57,536 bases of DNA from a virus. Position numbers and translations under genes: made by a program. This document shows, piece after piece, positions 8,276 through 15,676 of the stretch (the stretch's first letter is position 1; each line of letters opens with the position of its first letter). The notes below the pieces were generated by a model. That model saw only the letters and a list, made by a program, of their open reading frames with translations, did not search any database and was not told the origin of the DNA. Where the stretch lies: positions 1-57,536 of IMG/VR virus record IMGVR_UViG_3300036406_001093; one strand, given 5' to 3'.

Positions 8276-8689
8276 TCAGGCTTCCTTCGGGGGCGCGGGC
8301 GGCTTGGGCGGGTTGTGCTTCAGGGGGTCCGGTTCGTGGTACGAGGCGCCAGAGTCGTACACCGTGTCGCGGCTTGCCGAGCCGCTCTCGCTGTCGATGC
8401 GGGTGCCCGGCAGGATCATCTTGCCGTTGTAGATGCCGCCTTGGCCGCCCGTCGCCGCGAAGCCGTCGATGTAGTCCTTCAGTTCGGCGATCCGCCGGCC
8501 GGTCGCGAGCGAGCCCTCAATGTCCCCCCGGTACAGGTTGGACAACTGCGCTGCCCCGAGAGTCGCGGCCTCGTCGCCGACCTTGTAGGCGGCGTCCTGC
8601 CCGGAGTGGTCGTAGTTGACGGAGCGAGACCCGCTGGATGAGGTCTTGCCCCCGGCGCTCAACTCGTTGACTGGGCCGTATTGGTACAT
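8276..8689 (-). CDS. Hypothetical virion-operon protein
   Basis: 137 residues. Low-complexity Ser/Gly start (GGKTSSSGSRSVNYD), a helical middle (LYRGDIEGSLATGRRIAELKDYIDGF) and a Pro/Lys-rich tail (KPPAPPKEA). The stop is one base before the next gene's start region, consistent with co-translation. No family recognised; a head-completion or minor structural role is inferred from position. Confidence 0.65.
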   Translation of the reverse strand: MYQYGPVNELSAGGKTSSSGSRSVNYDHSGQDAAYKVGDEAATLGAAQLSNLYRGDIEGSLATGRRIAELKDYIDGFAATGGQGGIYNGKMILPGTRIDSESGSASRDTVYDSGASYHEPDPLKHNPPKPPAPPKEA

Positions 8690-8715
8690 GGGCTCACATA
8701 TGAGAACGGGCGACG

Positions 8716-8742
8716 GGGCGGCGTCCTGCCATCCCGCCGCCC
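8716..8742 (-). other. Intergenic hairpin
   Basis: GGGCGGCG pairs with CGCCGCCC across an 11-base loop in the 85-bp space between two virion-operon genes. There is no clear T-run after it, so it may be an mRNA-stability or attenuation hairpin rather than a full terminator. Confidence 0.4.
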
Positions 8743-8774
8743 GCGAGGTCAGTCAGGCCCGGGCCCGACCGAGA

Positions 8775-9035
8775 TCACTTTTCCGTCGGGGTGTCCTTGT
8801 TGGCCTTCTCCAGAGCACGCTCCTCGGCACGCAGCGCCTTGGCACGCTCCTCGTTCTTGGAGGCGTAGAACCGGGCACGGGCGGCACGCCGCTCCCGCCG
8901 CATCTCCTGCTTCGACTGCTTGATCTGGTGACCAAGTTCGAGGCGGTCGTGGGCGTCGGTGTGGTCCACCGTGTCACCAGCGAACGCCATCGGGGCGAAG
9001 GCCAGCAGCAGGGCGCCGATCAGGAATCGCTTCAT
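8775..9035 (-). CDS. Small exported coiled-coil protein
   Basis: 86 residues. The ATG at 9035 is preferred to a GTG three codons upstream because the AAGG site is well spaced only for the ATG. A signal peptide is visible (MKRFLIGALLLAFAPMAFA, likely cut before GD), followed by a highly charged helical domain (QSKQEMRRERRAARARF, EERAKALRAEERALEKAN). It should be exported to the periplasm. An envelope-associated, lysis-helper or superinfection role is possible; nothing proves it. Confidence 0.65.
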   Translation of the reverse strand: MKRFLIGALLLAFAPMAFAGDTVDHTDAHDRLELGHQIKQSKQEMRRERRAARARFYASKNEERAKALRAEERALEKANKDTPTEK

Positions 9036-9050
9036 GGGGGTCACCTTGGG

Positions 9051-9575
9051 TCAGGGGATCGTCGGGGTCGTCGTGGTCGCGTCGGTGTCGGCGGTCGGGT
9101 CGACGACCACCTCGACCTCTTCCTCGGTGCCGTCGGCGAGAACTCGCGTGACGGGCACGGCGGTGCCGTTGACGACGTTGATCCGCTGCCGCTTGTTCGT
9201 GGCCGGGTCCGTGTACGGGCCCTGAATCACGAGCCAGCAGACCTCACCGGGCTCGCAGCCGCCGAGGGCGTCCGCGCCGGTGCCGGTCACCTTCGGCAGG
9301 TACTCGTCGACCACGCCCTTGTAGCCAGCCACCGTCTTGGCCGCGCCGGGCGCCCACGGGGTCGTGCCCGCGGCGTCGGTGTTGCGGACGGCGAGGCAGG
9401 TCACGATCTCGGGCGACAGGACGGCGCCGGTCTTCGCGTGAACGTCGGTGAACTCCTTCGTGGTCAGCACGACGGAGGCACCCGTGACGGTCGGGTCGGT
9501 CTTCTCGATGGGGTGATTCCACCGAGCACCGAGAACATGGCCGCGACCGAAGCCGGGATCGAACGTGTAGGACAT
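9051..9575 (-). CDS. Capsid-associated (decoration-like) protein
   Basis: 174 residues, beta-rich (GASVVLTTKEFTDVHAKTGAV, VCWLVIQGPYTD, EEEVEVVVDPTADTDATTTT). It follows the major capsid gene directly, the usual place for a decoration or head-stabilising protein. The C-terminus is a flexible Thr/Asp-rich tail. Two cysteines (GCEPGEVCW) lie close together. The role is inferred from gene order; the fold is a guess. Confidence 0.6.
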   Translation of the reverse strand: MSYTFDPGFGRGHVLGARWNHPIEKTDPTVTGASVVLTTKEFTDVHAKTGAVLSPEIVTCLAVRNTDAAGTTPWAPGAAKTVAGYKGVVDEYLPKVTGTGADALGGCEPGEVCWLVIQGPYTDPATNKRQRINVVNGTAVPVTRVLADGTEEEVEVVVDPTADTDATTTTPTIP

Positions 9576-9614
9576 GGTCTTGCGACTTCCTTGGGGGTGG
9601 TGGTGAGGTGGAGA

Positions 9615-10742
9615 TCAGACGCCCTTGGCGTCCACGAGTTTGAAGAAGTTGCGCGGCGAGACGAATCGCATGTTGGCGAGGACGGACGCGACGTATCTGT
9701 AACTTTGATTCGATTCCGAATAGTACGGCCCCTCGGCCGTGATCAACTGTCCCTCCATGCAGTGGAGGTACATGTTGGCGATCGACAGGCCGTAGCCGCA
9801 GCCCGTGGGCACCGCGTACTCCGTGCTGATCTCGACGCCGTCCTGCTCGAACACGTCCGAGAAGCCGTAGGACTTCAGGCCGTTCGTCCGCGTGACGATC
9901 GTGCGCTCCTTCGAGTCGAGCCGGTTCATGTAGTCGATGAACATGCGCCGGTCGAGCATCACGAGATCGATGGCCGACTCCTTCGAGTCATTGCGCTTCG
10001 ACTGGTGAACGCCCTCGCGGACGGCCTCGACGCACTGGTCCTTCCACGTCGGGGTCTCGCCCTTGAAGAACGAGGACGTGTAGTTGACGATGATCGGGGA
10101 GTAATAGTCATACTCCGGGTCGCACGCGACGTTCGGCCACGATCCCTTCTCCAACTGCGAGCCGGCTTCGGCGCCGAGTTCGGTGGAGAGCGTGGCGTAG
10201 GTGTCCTTCGCCCAGCAGAACGGGTCCTCGGCACGGGCAGCCTTCTCCTGCGCGCCGGTGTCGACGTTCACCGTGCCTTCGTACTGGAACATGGAGTCGA
10301 GGCCGTTGAACCGCAACTCGTTCCCGACGGCGTCCCCGTTGACGTACACCTCACGCGCGAGGTGCTGCTCCATCGACTCCTGAAGACGCGAGGCCATCTT
10401 CCCGGCGACGTTGATGAGCGCCTGCTGGCCGCGGTTCTCCAGCATCTCCCGACGGTAGATCGCGTCGGTGACCTGATAGCCCCGCCAATCGAGTTTGGCG
10501 GTCCTCCAGAGGTTCTGGCGCGCGAAGGTCCGAGCCGTCGTGCCGTCGTTTCCGCTCACGGGCTGATTGCGAAAACGAACCTCCCACGAGAAGCCCCTGC
10601 CCGACTGATTGGTCAGCACGTTGCCCGAACCTTCGAGCGCGGCGAACACGCGGAACTTGCGGAGGACGGCGATCTCCTCCTCGCGGAGGTAGTTGGTGAT
10701 CGTCGTCCCGATCGCGCGTGCCCAATCAGTGGCCGATGCCAT
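9615..10742 (-). CDS. Major capsid protein
   Basis: 375 residues, beginning MASATDWARAIGTTITNYLR. It follows a Gln-rich scaffold-like gene and lies upstream of the packaging genes, the classic place for the coat protein. The length suits an HK97-fold coat protein. Segments such as RGFSWEVRFRNQPVSGNDGT, IYRREMLENRGQQALINVAG and GYGLSIANMYLHCMEGQLI look like well-packed alpha/beta structure rather than low complexity. The identification rests mainly on synteny and size; I cannot confirm a specific coat family by eye. Confidence 0.8.
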   Translation of the reverse strand: MASATDWARAIGTTITNYLREEEIAVLRKFRVFAALEGSGNVLTNQSGRGFSWEVRFRNQPVSGNDGTTARTFARQNLWRTAKLDWRGYQVTDAIYRREMLENRGQQALINVAGKMASRLQESMEQHLAREVYVNGDAVGNELRFNGLDSMFQYEGTVNVDTGAQEKAARAEDPFCWAKDTYATLSTELGAEAGSQLEKGSWPNVACDPEYDYYSPIIVNYTSSFFKGETPTWKDQCVEAVREGVHQSKRNDSKESAIDLVMLDRRMFIDYMNRLDSKERTIVTRTNGLKSYGFSDVFEQDGVEISTEYAVPTGCGYGLSIANMYLHCMEGQLITAEGPYYSESNQSYRYVASVLANMRFVSPRNFFKLVDAKGV

Positions 10743-10764
10743 GCGTGCGTCCTTGTGTTGGGGG

Positions 10765-11850
10765 CTAGATCAGCCCGTCGCCTTCGAGTGTTTGCCGCAG
10801 TCGTTCCTCGAACGATGTCCCGAGGCGCGCTGCCGCCGGGCTGTTCGTCATCGCCCCCGCCCTATTGGCGGTCCGAGACGCGGCACGTCGCAGGTACTCC
10901 ATGTTGGCCTCGGCGTGCGACTGTCTCGGCGCCGGCTGCGGAGCCGGGGGCGCCTGTCGAGTCATCTGCGGGAGCCGACTCTGGAAGTCCTGTTGCTGTG
11001 CCTGTCTCGCCTGAACGCTGCGAGCCTGATGCAGAAGGTCGCGTTCAACCATCTGTAGGGCGTAGTTCCAACGGGCCTCCGGTGAGGAGATGCCCATGGC
11101 CTTTGCCTGCTCGATGTAGTTTCTGGCTGCCTCGCCCTCCGGTGAGACATTCCCACTCTGGTCGTACAGCCAGTCGCGGTTCGACTGTTCGAGGGTGGAG
11201 ACGTACTGCTGCCGCTGCACCTCCTCGAATCGGGCCTGCACGATCTCCTGCGCCTGCTGCTGCGCGAGCCGCGCAACCATGGGAGACAGCGCCTCCTCCG
11301 GGTTGGTCAGGAACTTCTCGGCGAAGTTCTGCCGGTACTGGAAGTACTCGGAGATCGCGTGCCGGGCATCGATCGGCGCGTCCGGCGAGATGGCATCGCG
11401 GCCGTTCTCGTCCTTGACGATGTACCGCTTGTAGGCGTCACGGAGTTGCGGCGGGTTCCACCACGACTCCTGCTGGGGCGCCTGCTGCGGCGGAGCCTGC
11501 TGGGGCTGCTGCTGGCTGCGGGACGCCAGCCACTTCTCGTACTCGGGCCGGTCTTCGAGGTACTGCCGGGTGTGGGGAAGGAGTTGCTGGTACTGGGCCA
11601 GCGCATGGCTCGCCTGCTTCTCCCGCTCCATGGCCTGATAGAGACGGACGGCGATCTCCCGGTCGTCGTCGATGCCTTGGAAGTCGGGCAGCGACCGGAA
11701 GGCGGAAAAGATGTTCTGCTCCGGCGCCTGCTCGTCGATTTGCGGCTCGGGATCGACCTCGGGAGCCTCCTGCTCGGGAGCCTCGTTCCCGATCTCCGGC
11801 AGGTTGTCGTCCTCGACCGGACCGTCCGACATGACTTCTTCGTCGCTCAT
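10765..11850 (-). CDS. Scaffolding protein
   Basis: 361 residues directly upstream of the capsid gene. The composition is typical of phage scaffolds: an acidic, Pro-rich N-terminus (EVMSDGPVEDDNLPEIGNEA), long Gln/Arg/Ala helices predicted to be coiled coil (ALAQYQQLLPHTRQYLEDR, QQQPQQAPPQQAPQQ, RLAQQQAQEIVQARFEEVQRQ) and a C-terminal helix ending LRQTLEGDGLI that may contact the coat protein. It should guide prohead assembly and then leave or be cleaved. No protease gene is recognisable beside it. Confidence 0.75.
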   Translation of the reverse strand: MSDEEVMSDGPVEDDNLPEIGNEAPEQEAPEVDPEPQIDEQAPEQNIFSAFRSLPDFQGIDDDREIAVRLYQAMEREKQASHALAQYQQLLPHTRQYLEDRPEYEKWLASRSQQQPQQAPPQQAPQQESWWNPPQLRDAYKRYIVKDENGRDAISPDAPIDARHAISEYFQYRQNFAEKFLTNPEEALSPMVARLAQQQAQEIVQARFEEVQRQQYVSTLEQSNRDWLYDQSGNVSPEGEAARNYIEQAKAMGISSPEARWNYALQMVERDLLHQARSVQARQAQQQDFQSRLPQMTRQAPPAPQPAPRQSHAEANMEYLRRAASRTANRAGAMTNSPAAARLGTSFEERLRQTLEGDGLI

Positions 11851-11866
11851 GGGGTTCCCTCGGGGG

Positions 11867-12313
11867 TTACTTGAAGACCTGCGTGCCGTACGGCTGACCG
11901 TCGTTCGTCATCACCACGCCGACGCCGATCTCGGTGTAGTTCGGGTTGAGCATGTTCCGGCGGTGCCCGGGCGAGGCATACCAAGCCTCGACCATGGACT
12001 CGGGCGACTTGTAGTTCCAGATGACGTTCTCGCCCCACCCGGCGGCGCCGGAGTGGTACATGCGCCGCTGTCTGGCCTGCGTGCCGCTCCAGCCGCGGGC
12101 GAACTTCATCGCCTTCTCGGTGACCTTCAGCGGGCGAAGCCCGTGACGACGCCGGATGGCGTTGGTCAGGTCGACGACCTTGTACTCCCACGCACTGCCG
12201 ACGGTGACTCGACGACACATGCCGCCGTTGCACTCGGTCTTGATCAGCCTGTTCTCGGCGGTCGCGCTCTGGCAGAGTGCCAGCACGACCAGCGCAGCAA
12301 GCGCTCGTCTCAT
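11867..12313 (-). CDS. Secreted CAP/SCP-domain protein
   Basis: 148 residues. The ATG at 12313 follows AGGAGG and gives a clean signal peptide (MRRALAALVVLALCQSATA). The mature part has the CAP-superfamily signature: LTNAIRRRHGLRPLKVTEK, then HSGAAGWGENV (His and Glu of the cavity) and SPGHRRNMLNPNYTEIGVG (second conserved His). The length is close to minimal bacterial CAP domains. Two cysteines near the N-terminus could form a disulphide. CAP proteins are extracellular; in a phage late operon it might act on the envelope or be a moron. A CCATAA motif lies 24-41 bases upstream. Confidence 0.85.
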   Translation of the reverse strand: MRRALAALVVLALCQSATAENRLIKTECNGGMCRRVTVGSAWEYKVVDLTNAIRRRHGLRPLKVTEKAMKFARGWSGTQARQRRMYHSGAAGWGENVIWNYKSPESMVEAWYASPGHRRNMLNPNYTEIGVGVVMTNDGQPYGTQVFK

Positions 12314-12336
12314 GGTTGCCTCCTGCTCGGTTGGGG

Positions 12337-12354
12337 CATCGTGTTTATGGCGAC
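12337..12354 (-). promoter_or_regulatory. CCATAA motif, copy c
   Basis: Minus strand GTCGCCATAAACACGATG, in the 70-bp divergent space between the CAP gene (minus) and the plus-strand gene at 12384. It is centred about 32 bases from the CAP ATG. The 3' half departs from GGGCG, so this is a weaker copy. Confidence 0.45.
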
Positions 12355-12383
12355 GATCGCAACGAGTGAGACATAAGGAGTGC

Positions 12384-13763
12384 ATGGGAAATCCGAACCA
12401 AGCACACGTCGACAGCGGGCTCGCCCTGACCCGCAAGCACCTGACCGATGTCGTGGGGCGATACCTGCCCGACGAGCCCGACCTCGGGCCCGACCAGATC
12501 GCATCCATCCTGCTCGATGAGCCGGACCATCCGATGCGGGGCTACCTCGTTGAGGCCCTTGACGATGCAATGGTGGCGGCATCGCAGGGCCACTCGCCGG
12601 GCATCACCGCAGACGAGCGCGCAGCCGCGGGCGGCAACTCCGTGCTGCCCGACTACCTGCTCGGCGAGGGAGACCAGCGGCTCTACGGAGTGCTGCGGGA
12701 CAGCAACCTTCTGAACGCCGTCGTCGGCCGCAAGCCGGTGGCGACGGCCCGTGATCTGGAGAAGGCCAACTACCGAACTGCCGAGGATGGCTCGGTAGTT
12801 CCCGATCGGCCTTGGAGCCCCCCTTGGTACGGCGTCGAGCCGTCCGCGGAGCAGCAGAAGTTTGCCGCCGACTACCGCCTCGCGGAGGCAGGGCACGACT
12901 TCGAGCAGGCGGCGAGCATGCCGACCAAGCACTCGACGCTCTTCGGGTCACCGTACCCGCAGAACCAAGTCGTCGGCGAGCCCGAGACCCTCGCCAACTC
13001 GTGGACCAACAACGGCGACGGGGTGGTCGGGAATGCGATCACTCCGTTCGTGACGTGGCCCGAGGCGAGCCGCAGGGCAGTGCGACGAGACGAGCCGGAC
13101 ATTCTCCCGGGAGCAGAGAGCCTCCCGGGGCAGGCCATCAACGTCGCAGGGAAGTGGCTGAAGAACTTCCCCGGGGAGTTGGCGAACGCTGGCGTGCAGG
13201 GCTGGGGGCACACGGCCACCAACAGGGCCAGCCCGCTGGTGCCCCGCGGAGTGAAGGACCCCGAACTTCGTCAGGCGTCCATCGACAACGTGAGGCACTT
13301 CGCCAACTCGGTGCAGGCTCCCGACGTCCATGCGTACGGAGCGTCCAAGGGGATCGGGTACTCGCCCACGGCGGGGTGGCTGTACGACATGCTGCACGAG
13401 TTCGCCGACCCGACCACGCCCGCGATCGGGGTAGGCCGCGGCGCCTACGCAGCAGTGAAGGGCGGCATGCAGGCCGGGTACAGGGGAGTCCTCGGCGGGC
13501 TGCTCAAGGAGGTGCCGAAAGCAGTCGCGGGAGAAGGAGTGGAGGAGGCGTCGAGCCCGACCAACTACGCAGTCGGCGCCCTCTCGTACCCGTTCGCCGA
13601 AGTCGCAAGCAAGCCGACGTGGGGCAAGATGGTCGAGCACGCCCTGACTGCGCCGGAGATCAGCCCAAGTCAGCAGGCGAAGGCGCAGCAGGAGATTGCC
13701 GAGCAGGGGAGGAAGAACGACAACGCTTTCCGCAGCCTCCGCGAGGTGCGCGGGGACTACTAG
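12384..13763 (+). CDS. Lone plus-strand protein in the structural region
   Basis: 459 residues from an ATG 4 bases after ATAAGGAG; an open upstream extension is antisense to the CAP gene and is rejected. The N-terminus is helical and acidic (LTRKHLTDVVGRYLPDEPDLG), the middle has few repeats, and a Gly/Ala-rich hydrophobic stretch (GVGRGAYAAVKGGMQAGYRG) lies near residue 355. The C-terminal 50 residues are Gln/Lys-rich helix. Orientation opposite to all neighbours marks it as a separate unit, perhaps a moron or a virion protein with its own promoter. No family recognised. Confidence 0.7.
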   Translation: MGNPNQAHVDSGLALTRKHLTDVVGRYLPDEPDLGPDQIASILLDEPDHPMRGYLVEALDDAMVAASQGHSPGITADERAAAGGNSVLPDYLLGEGDQRLYGVLRDSNLLNAVVGRKPVATARDLEKANYRTAEDGSVVPDRPWSPPWYGVEPSAEQQKFAADYRLAEAGHDFEQAASMPTKHSTLFGSPYPQNQVVGEPETLANSWTNNGDGVVGNAITPFVTWPEASRRAVRRDEPDILPGAESLPGQAINVAGKWLKNFPGELANAGVQGWGHTATNRASPLVPRGVKDPELRQASIDNVRHFANSVQAPDVHAYGASKGIGYSPTAGWLYDMLHEFADPTTPAIGVGRGAYAAVKGGMQAGYRGVLGGLLKEVPKAVAGEGVEEASSPTNYAVGALSYPFAEVASKPTWGKMVEHALTAPEISPSQQAKAQQEIAEQGRKNDNAFRSLREVRGDY

Positions 13764-14028
13764 CCTTCAGGGCCTCGATCTCTTCGAGGGCCAGACGGTA
13801 CTTGGCACTTAGGGCGTACAACTCCGCCCGCACCCCGTCGGCGATCCTGCGCCACTCGTCGGCCTCGCCCGTGATGTGCTCCGCCCGGGCCCGCTCGTAC
13901 CTGTGACCAAGGCGAAGGCGCTCGACCTCGTGCCGCAGGTCGGCGATTTCCGTGCGGGCGTCCTCGGCGGTGGCGTACAGCCGAGGAGTGTAGACCCAGT
14001 CGGCGAGACGTTCGAGGATGTCAGTCAT
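13660..14028 (-). CDS. Hypothetical coiled-coil protein
   Basis: 122 residues starting MTDILERLADWVYTPRLYATAEDARTE, then heptad-like ADLRHEVERLRLG and YALSAKYRLALEEIEALKA. This is the widespread phage style of short MTDxxxRL...ERLR proteins of unknown role. The start overlaps the previous stop (ATGA). The last 104 bases run antisense into the 3' end of the convergent plus-strand gene, where the sequence turns Ser/Arg/Pro-rich and is probably poorly conserved. Confidence 0.55.
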   Translation of the reverse strand: MTDILERLADWVYTPRLYATAEDARTEIADLRHEVERLRLGHRYERARAEHITGEADEWRRIADGVRAELYALSAKYRLALEEIEALKASSPRAPRGGCGKRCRSSSPARQSPAAPSPADLG

Positions 14029-14423
14029 CGGCGGGGCGCTCCCGTGTGGTCTGGCGTGCATCGCTCCAGCAGCCCGCGGAGCGTGTGAATGTGGTGGAAG
14101 TCCTTGGGATACCAGCGTCCCTCATCGCAAGCCTCGCGGATCGCCTCCCGCTCCTCGTCGGTGAGCGTGAACGGCGTCAGGGAGCAGTACTGCGTCGTGC
14201 GGCCGACGACGTATGGGCACTGCACCGTTTCGCGGCTCTCTACTGCACGACTTCGCAGGCGCTCAATCTCGCGCCGCCGATCTACGGCTAACGTACCTCG
14301 CCTGTCAGCGAGGGCCCGCAGCCGCTTGATCACGGCGGCGGCCTCATCCATGATGTCGGACGCAGGGACGCCAGTGACGTCGTGGGGCCACTTGCGCAGG
14401 CGGTCGACGATGTCGTCAGTCAT
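14025..14423 (-). CDS. Hypothetical protein, paralogue-style of its neighbour
   Basis: 132 residues starting MTDDIVDRLRKWPHDVTGVP, with the DEAAAVIKRLRALADRR helix common in small phage proteins, then two cysteines (VQCPYVV, QYCSLTPF) and a C-terminal helical part (LTDEEREAIREACDEGRWYP). It overlaps both neighbouring genes by 4-8 bases, so this is one tightly packed operon. Function unknown. Confidence 0.6.
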   Translation of the reverse strand: MTDDIVDRLRKWPHDVTGVPASDIMDEAAAVIKRLRALADRRGTLAVDRRREIERLRSRAVESRETVQCPYVVGRTTQYCSLTPFTLTDEEREAIREACDEGRWYPKDFHHIHTLRGLLERCTPDHTGAPRR

Positions 14424-14667
14424 GGTTCCACCTCACCGTGATGTAGGTGCCAAGGAACGCGCCGAGCACGAGCGGCACGATGTACAGGGGGTTGTGCGAG
14501 TACGTCAGGATGCCGTACGCCAGCAGCCCGTAGATCACGGAGGAGAGCGCCGCGGCCCGGAACGCCCGGCGGCGGCCGACCTCAAGGATGTAGGCGGCGT
14601 AGAGGATGTCGATCAGCACGTACGTCGCGAAGACGCAGAGCGCGACAAATGGGTCAAAATCGGTCAC
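14416..14667 (-). CDS. Three-span membrane protein, possible holin
   Basis: 83 residues with three hydrophobic segments: about 6-28 (VALCVFATYVLIDILYAAYI), 41-56 (SSVIYGLLAYGILTY) and 61-77 (YIVPLVLGAFLGTYITV), separated by a short basic loop (EVGRRRAF). Size and topology would suit a class I holin, but there is no recognisable endolysin beside it, so this is only a candidate. It overlaps both neighbours by 4-8 bases. A short-chain membrane modulator is the alternative. Confidence 0.55.
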   Translation of the reverse strand: MTDFDPFVALCVFATYVLIDILYAAYILEVGRRRAFRAAALSSVIYGLLAYGILTYSHNPLYIVPLVLGAFLGTYITVRWNHD

Positions 14668-15029
14668 GGCTCGTCCTCCACCCGGATCAGTCCACGGGCC
14701 ACCCGGCTCTGATCAACATCTCCCGCAGCCTCTCGATCTCCTTGCGGAGCCTGCGGTTCTCCTCCTTCAACGACGCCGATGGGTCGGATGAAGATGGGGG
14801 TGCGCTCGCCGACGAAGCAGCAGACGGTGTTGAACTCCAAGAACTCGTCGGCGTCTTCATAGGTCATCCCGTCGCGCCGCATGAGGGCAGCGATGCACTT
14901 CTCGATGTCGTAGACCGCCACGGTCGGGCGGTGCGTGTTCACGGTCAGGCCGATGTAGCCGTCCTCCAGCCCGTCGGCCAGCAGGATGTCGTCGTCGACC
15001 TCGGCGATGGCTTCCTTGTCGATCGGCAT
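14664..15029 (-). CDS. Conserved-looking phage hypothetical protein
   Basis: 121 residues. The ATG at 15029 is chosen for the GGAAGGAG site; the upstream open frame crosses a hairpin and is rejected. It starts MPIDKEAIAEVDDDILLADG. The segment DGMTYEDADEFLEFNTVCCF then VGERTPIFI is a pattern I have seen in many phage proteins of unknown role. The tail is acidic and then Arg-rich. First gene of the short operon running down to 13660. Confidence 0.65.
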   Translation of the reverse strand: MPIDKEAIAEVDDDILLADGLEDGYIGLTVNTHRPTVAVYDIEKCIAALMRRDGMTYEDADEFLEFNTVCCFVGERTPIFIRPIGVVEGGEPQAPQGDREAAGDVDQSRVARGLIRVEDEP

Positions 15030-15080
15030 CGCGACTCCTTCCGTGGCAGCGACTTGAGTTCTTTCGGGAAAATGGAAACC

Positions 15081-15116
15081 AGCCGACCGAGGCTCGGGCT
15101 CCCCGGTCGGCTGGCC
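15081..15116 (-). terminator. Intrinsic terminator after SSB
   Basis: An 11-bp perfect stem (CCAGCCGACCG / CGGTCGGCTGG) with a 14-base loop. On the minus strand it is followed by TTTCCATTTTCC. It lies 27 bases past the SSB stop and just before the next small operon, so it should end or reduce SSB transcription. Confidence 0.7.
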
Positions 15117-15142
15117 CCAACGACCCATCCGTGGGTCAGTCC

Positions 15143-15517
15143 CTAGAATCCCCCCCAGTCCTCGGCGGAGGCGCCTGCCGTCTCGGGCTGGCGCTGGCCG
15201 CGCTTGGGCCACCGCAGCGAGATGCCGATGTCGTCGGCCATGACGGTGACGGCGGTGCGCTCGTTGCCGTCCTTGTCCTGATACTTCTCGACCTCCAGCC
15301 GTCCGGTGACGATCACCCGGTCACCCTGCTGGACCTTCTCGGCGACGAGCGCAGCCATCTCCTTGAAGCACAGCACGCTGACCCACGAGGTCACCGGCTC
15401 GCGGCCCTCCTGCTTCTTGGTGCTGGCGACCGAGAAGCGGCACATCTGCTCTCCGCTCTTGGTCGTCTTGAGTTCGGGCTGCTTGCCCACGTTGCCGTCC
15501 AGTTCGACGCGAATCAT
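15143..15517 (-). CDS. ssb: Single-stranded DNA-binding protein
   Basis: 124 residues, an OB-fold SSB of phage length. It starts MIRVELDGNVGKQPELKTT after ACGGAGG and has the characteristic SSB run: CRFSVASTKK, the SWVSVLCFKEMAALVAEKV strand/helix, GDRVIVTGRLEVEKYQDKDGNER and VMADDIGISL. The C-terminus EDWGGF resembles the acidic, Phe-ended tip through which SSBs contact partners. It would coat DNA during replication and during Erf/exonuclease recombination encoded at 33.7-35.2 kb. Confidence 0.9.
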   Translation of the reverse strand: MIRVELDGNVGKQPELKTTKSGEQMCRFSVASTKKQEGREPVTSWVSVLCFKEMAALVAEKVQQGDRVIVTGRLEVEKYQDKDGNERTAVTVMADDIGISLRWPKRGQRQPETAGASAEDWGGF

Positions 15518-15622
15518 CACTGACCTCCGTTGGGGTTGGGGAACGACCCGATCGTCGCGCGAGATGCGGCGCCCGTCAATGAGGTCACGGGAGAAAAATC
15601 GCGTGCCGATCACGAGATCCGA

Positions 15623-15640
15623 CGGACCATAAAGTCGTTG
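15623..15640 (+). promoter_or_regulatory. CCATAA motif, plus-strand copy g
   Basis: Plus strand GACGGACCATAAAGTCGT, centred about 48 bases upstream of the PEP-CTERM-like gene and the only plus-oriented copy noted. It shares the GAC..CCATAA core but not the GGGCG end, so it is a weaker match. Confidence 0.4.
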
Positions 15641-15676
15641 ACCCCGAGCAGACACTCCCGCCTCAAGGTGCCTGCC

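Noticed and set aside
8616-11417. A 933-codon open frame on the plus strand
   Set aside because: It is antisense to the capsid, scaffold and other genes, has Arg/Val/His-rich unnatural composition and arises from GC-rich third positions of real minus-strand genes.
12005-12025. Extra early element (GACTTGTAGTTCCAG) in the CAP gene
   Set aside because: Only part of the element matches, and it is explained by the coding of WNYKS on the other strand.
12156-12383. Longer N-terminus for the plus-strand gene at 12384
   Set aside because: The extension is antisense to the CAP gene signal-peptide region, and the ATG at 12384 has an AAGGAG site.
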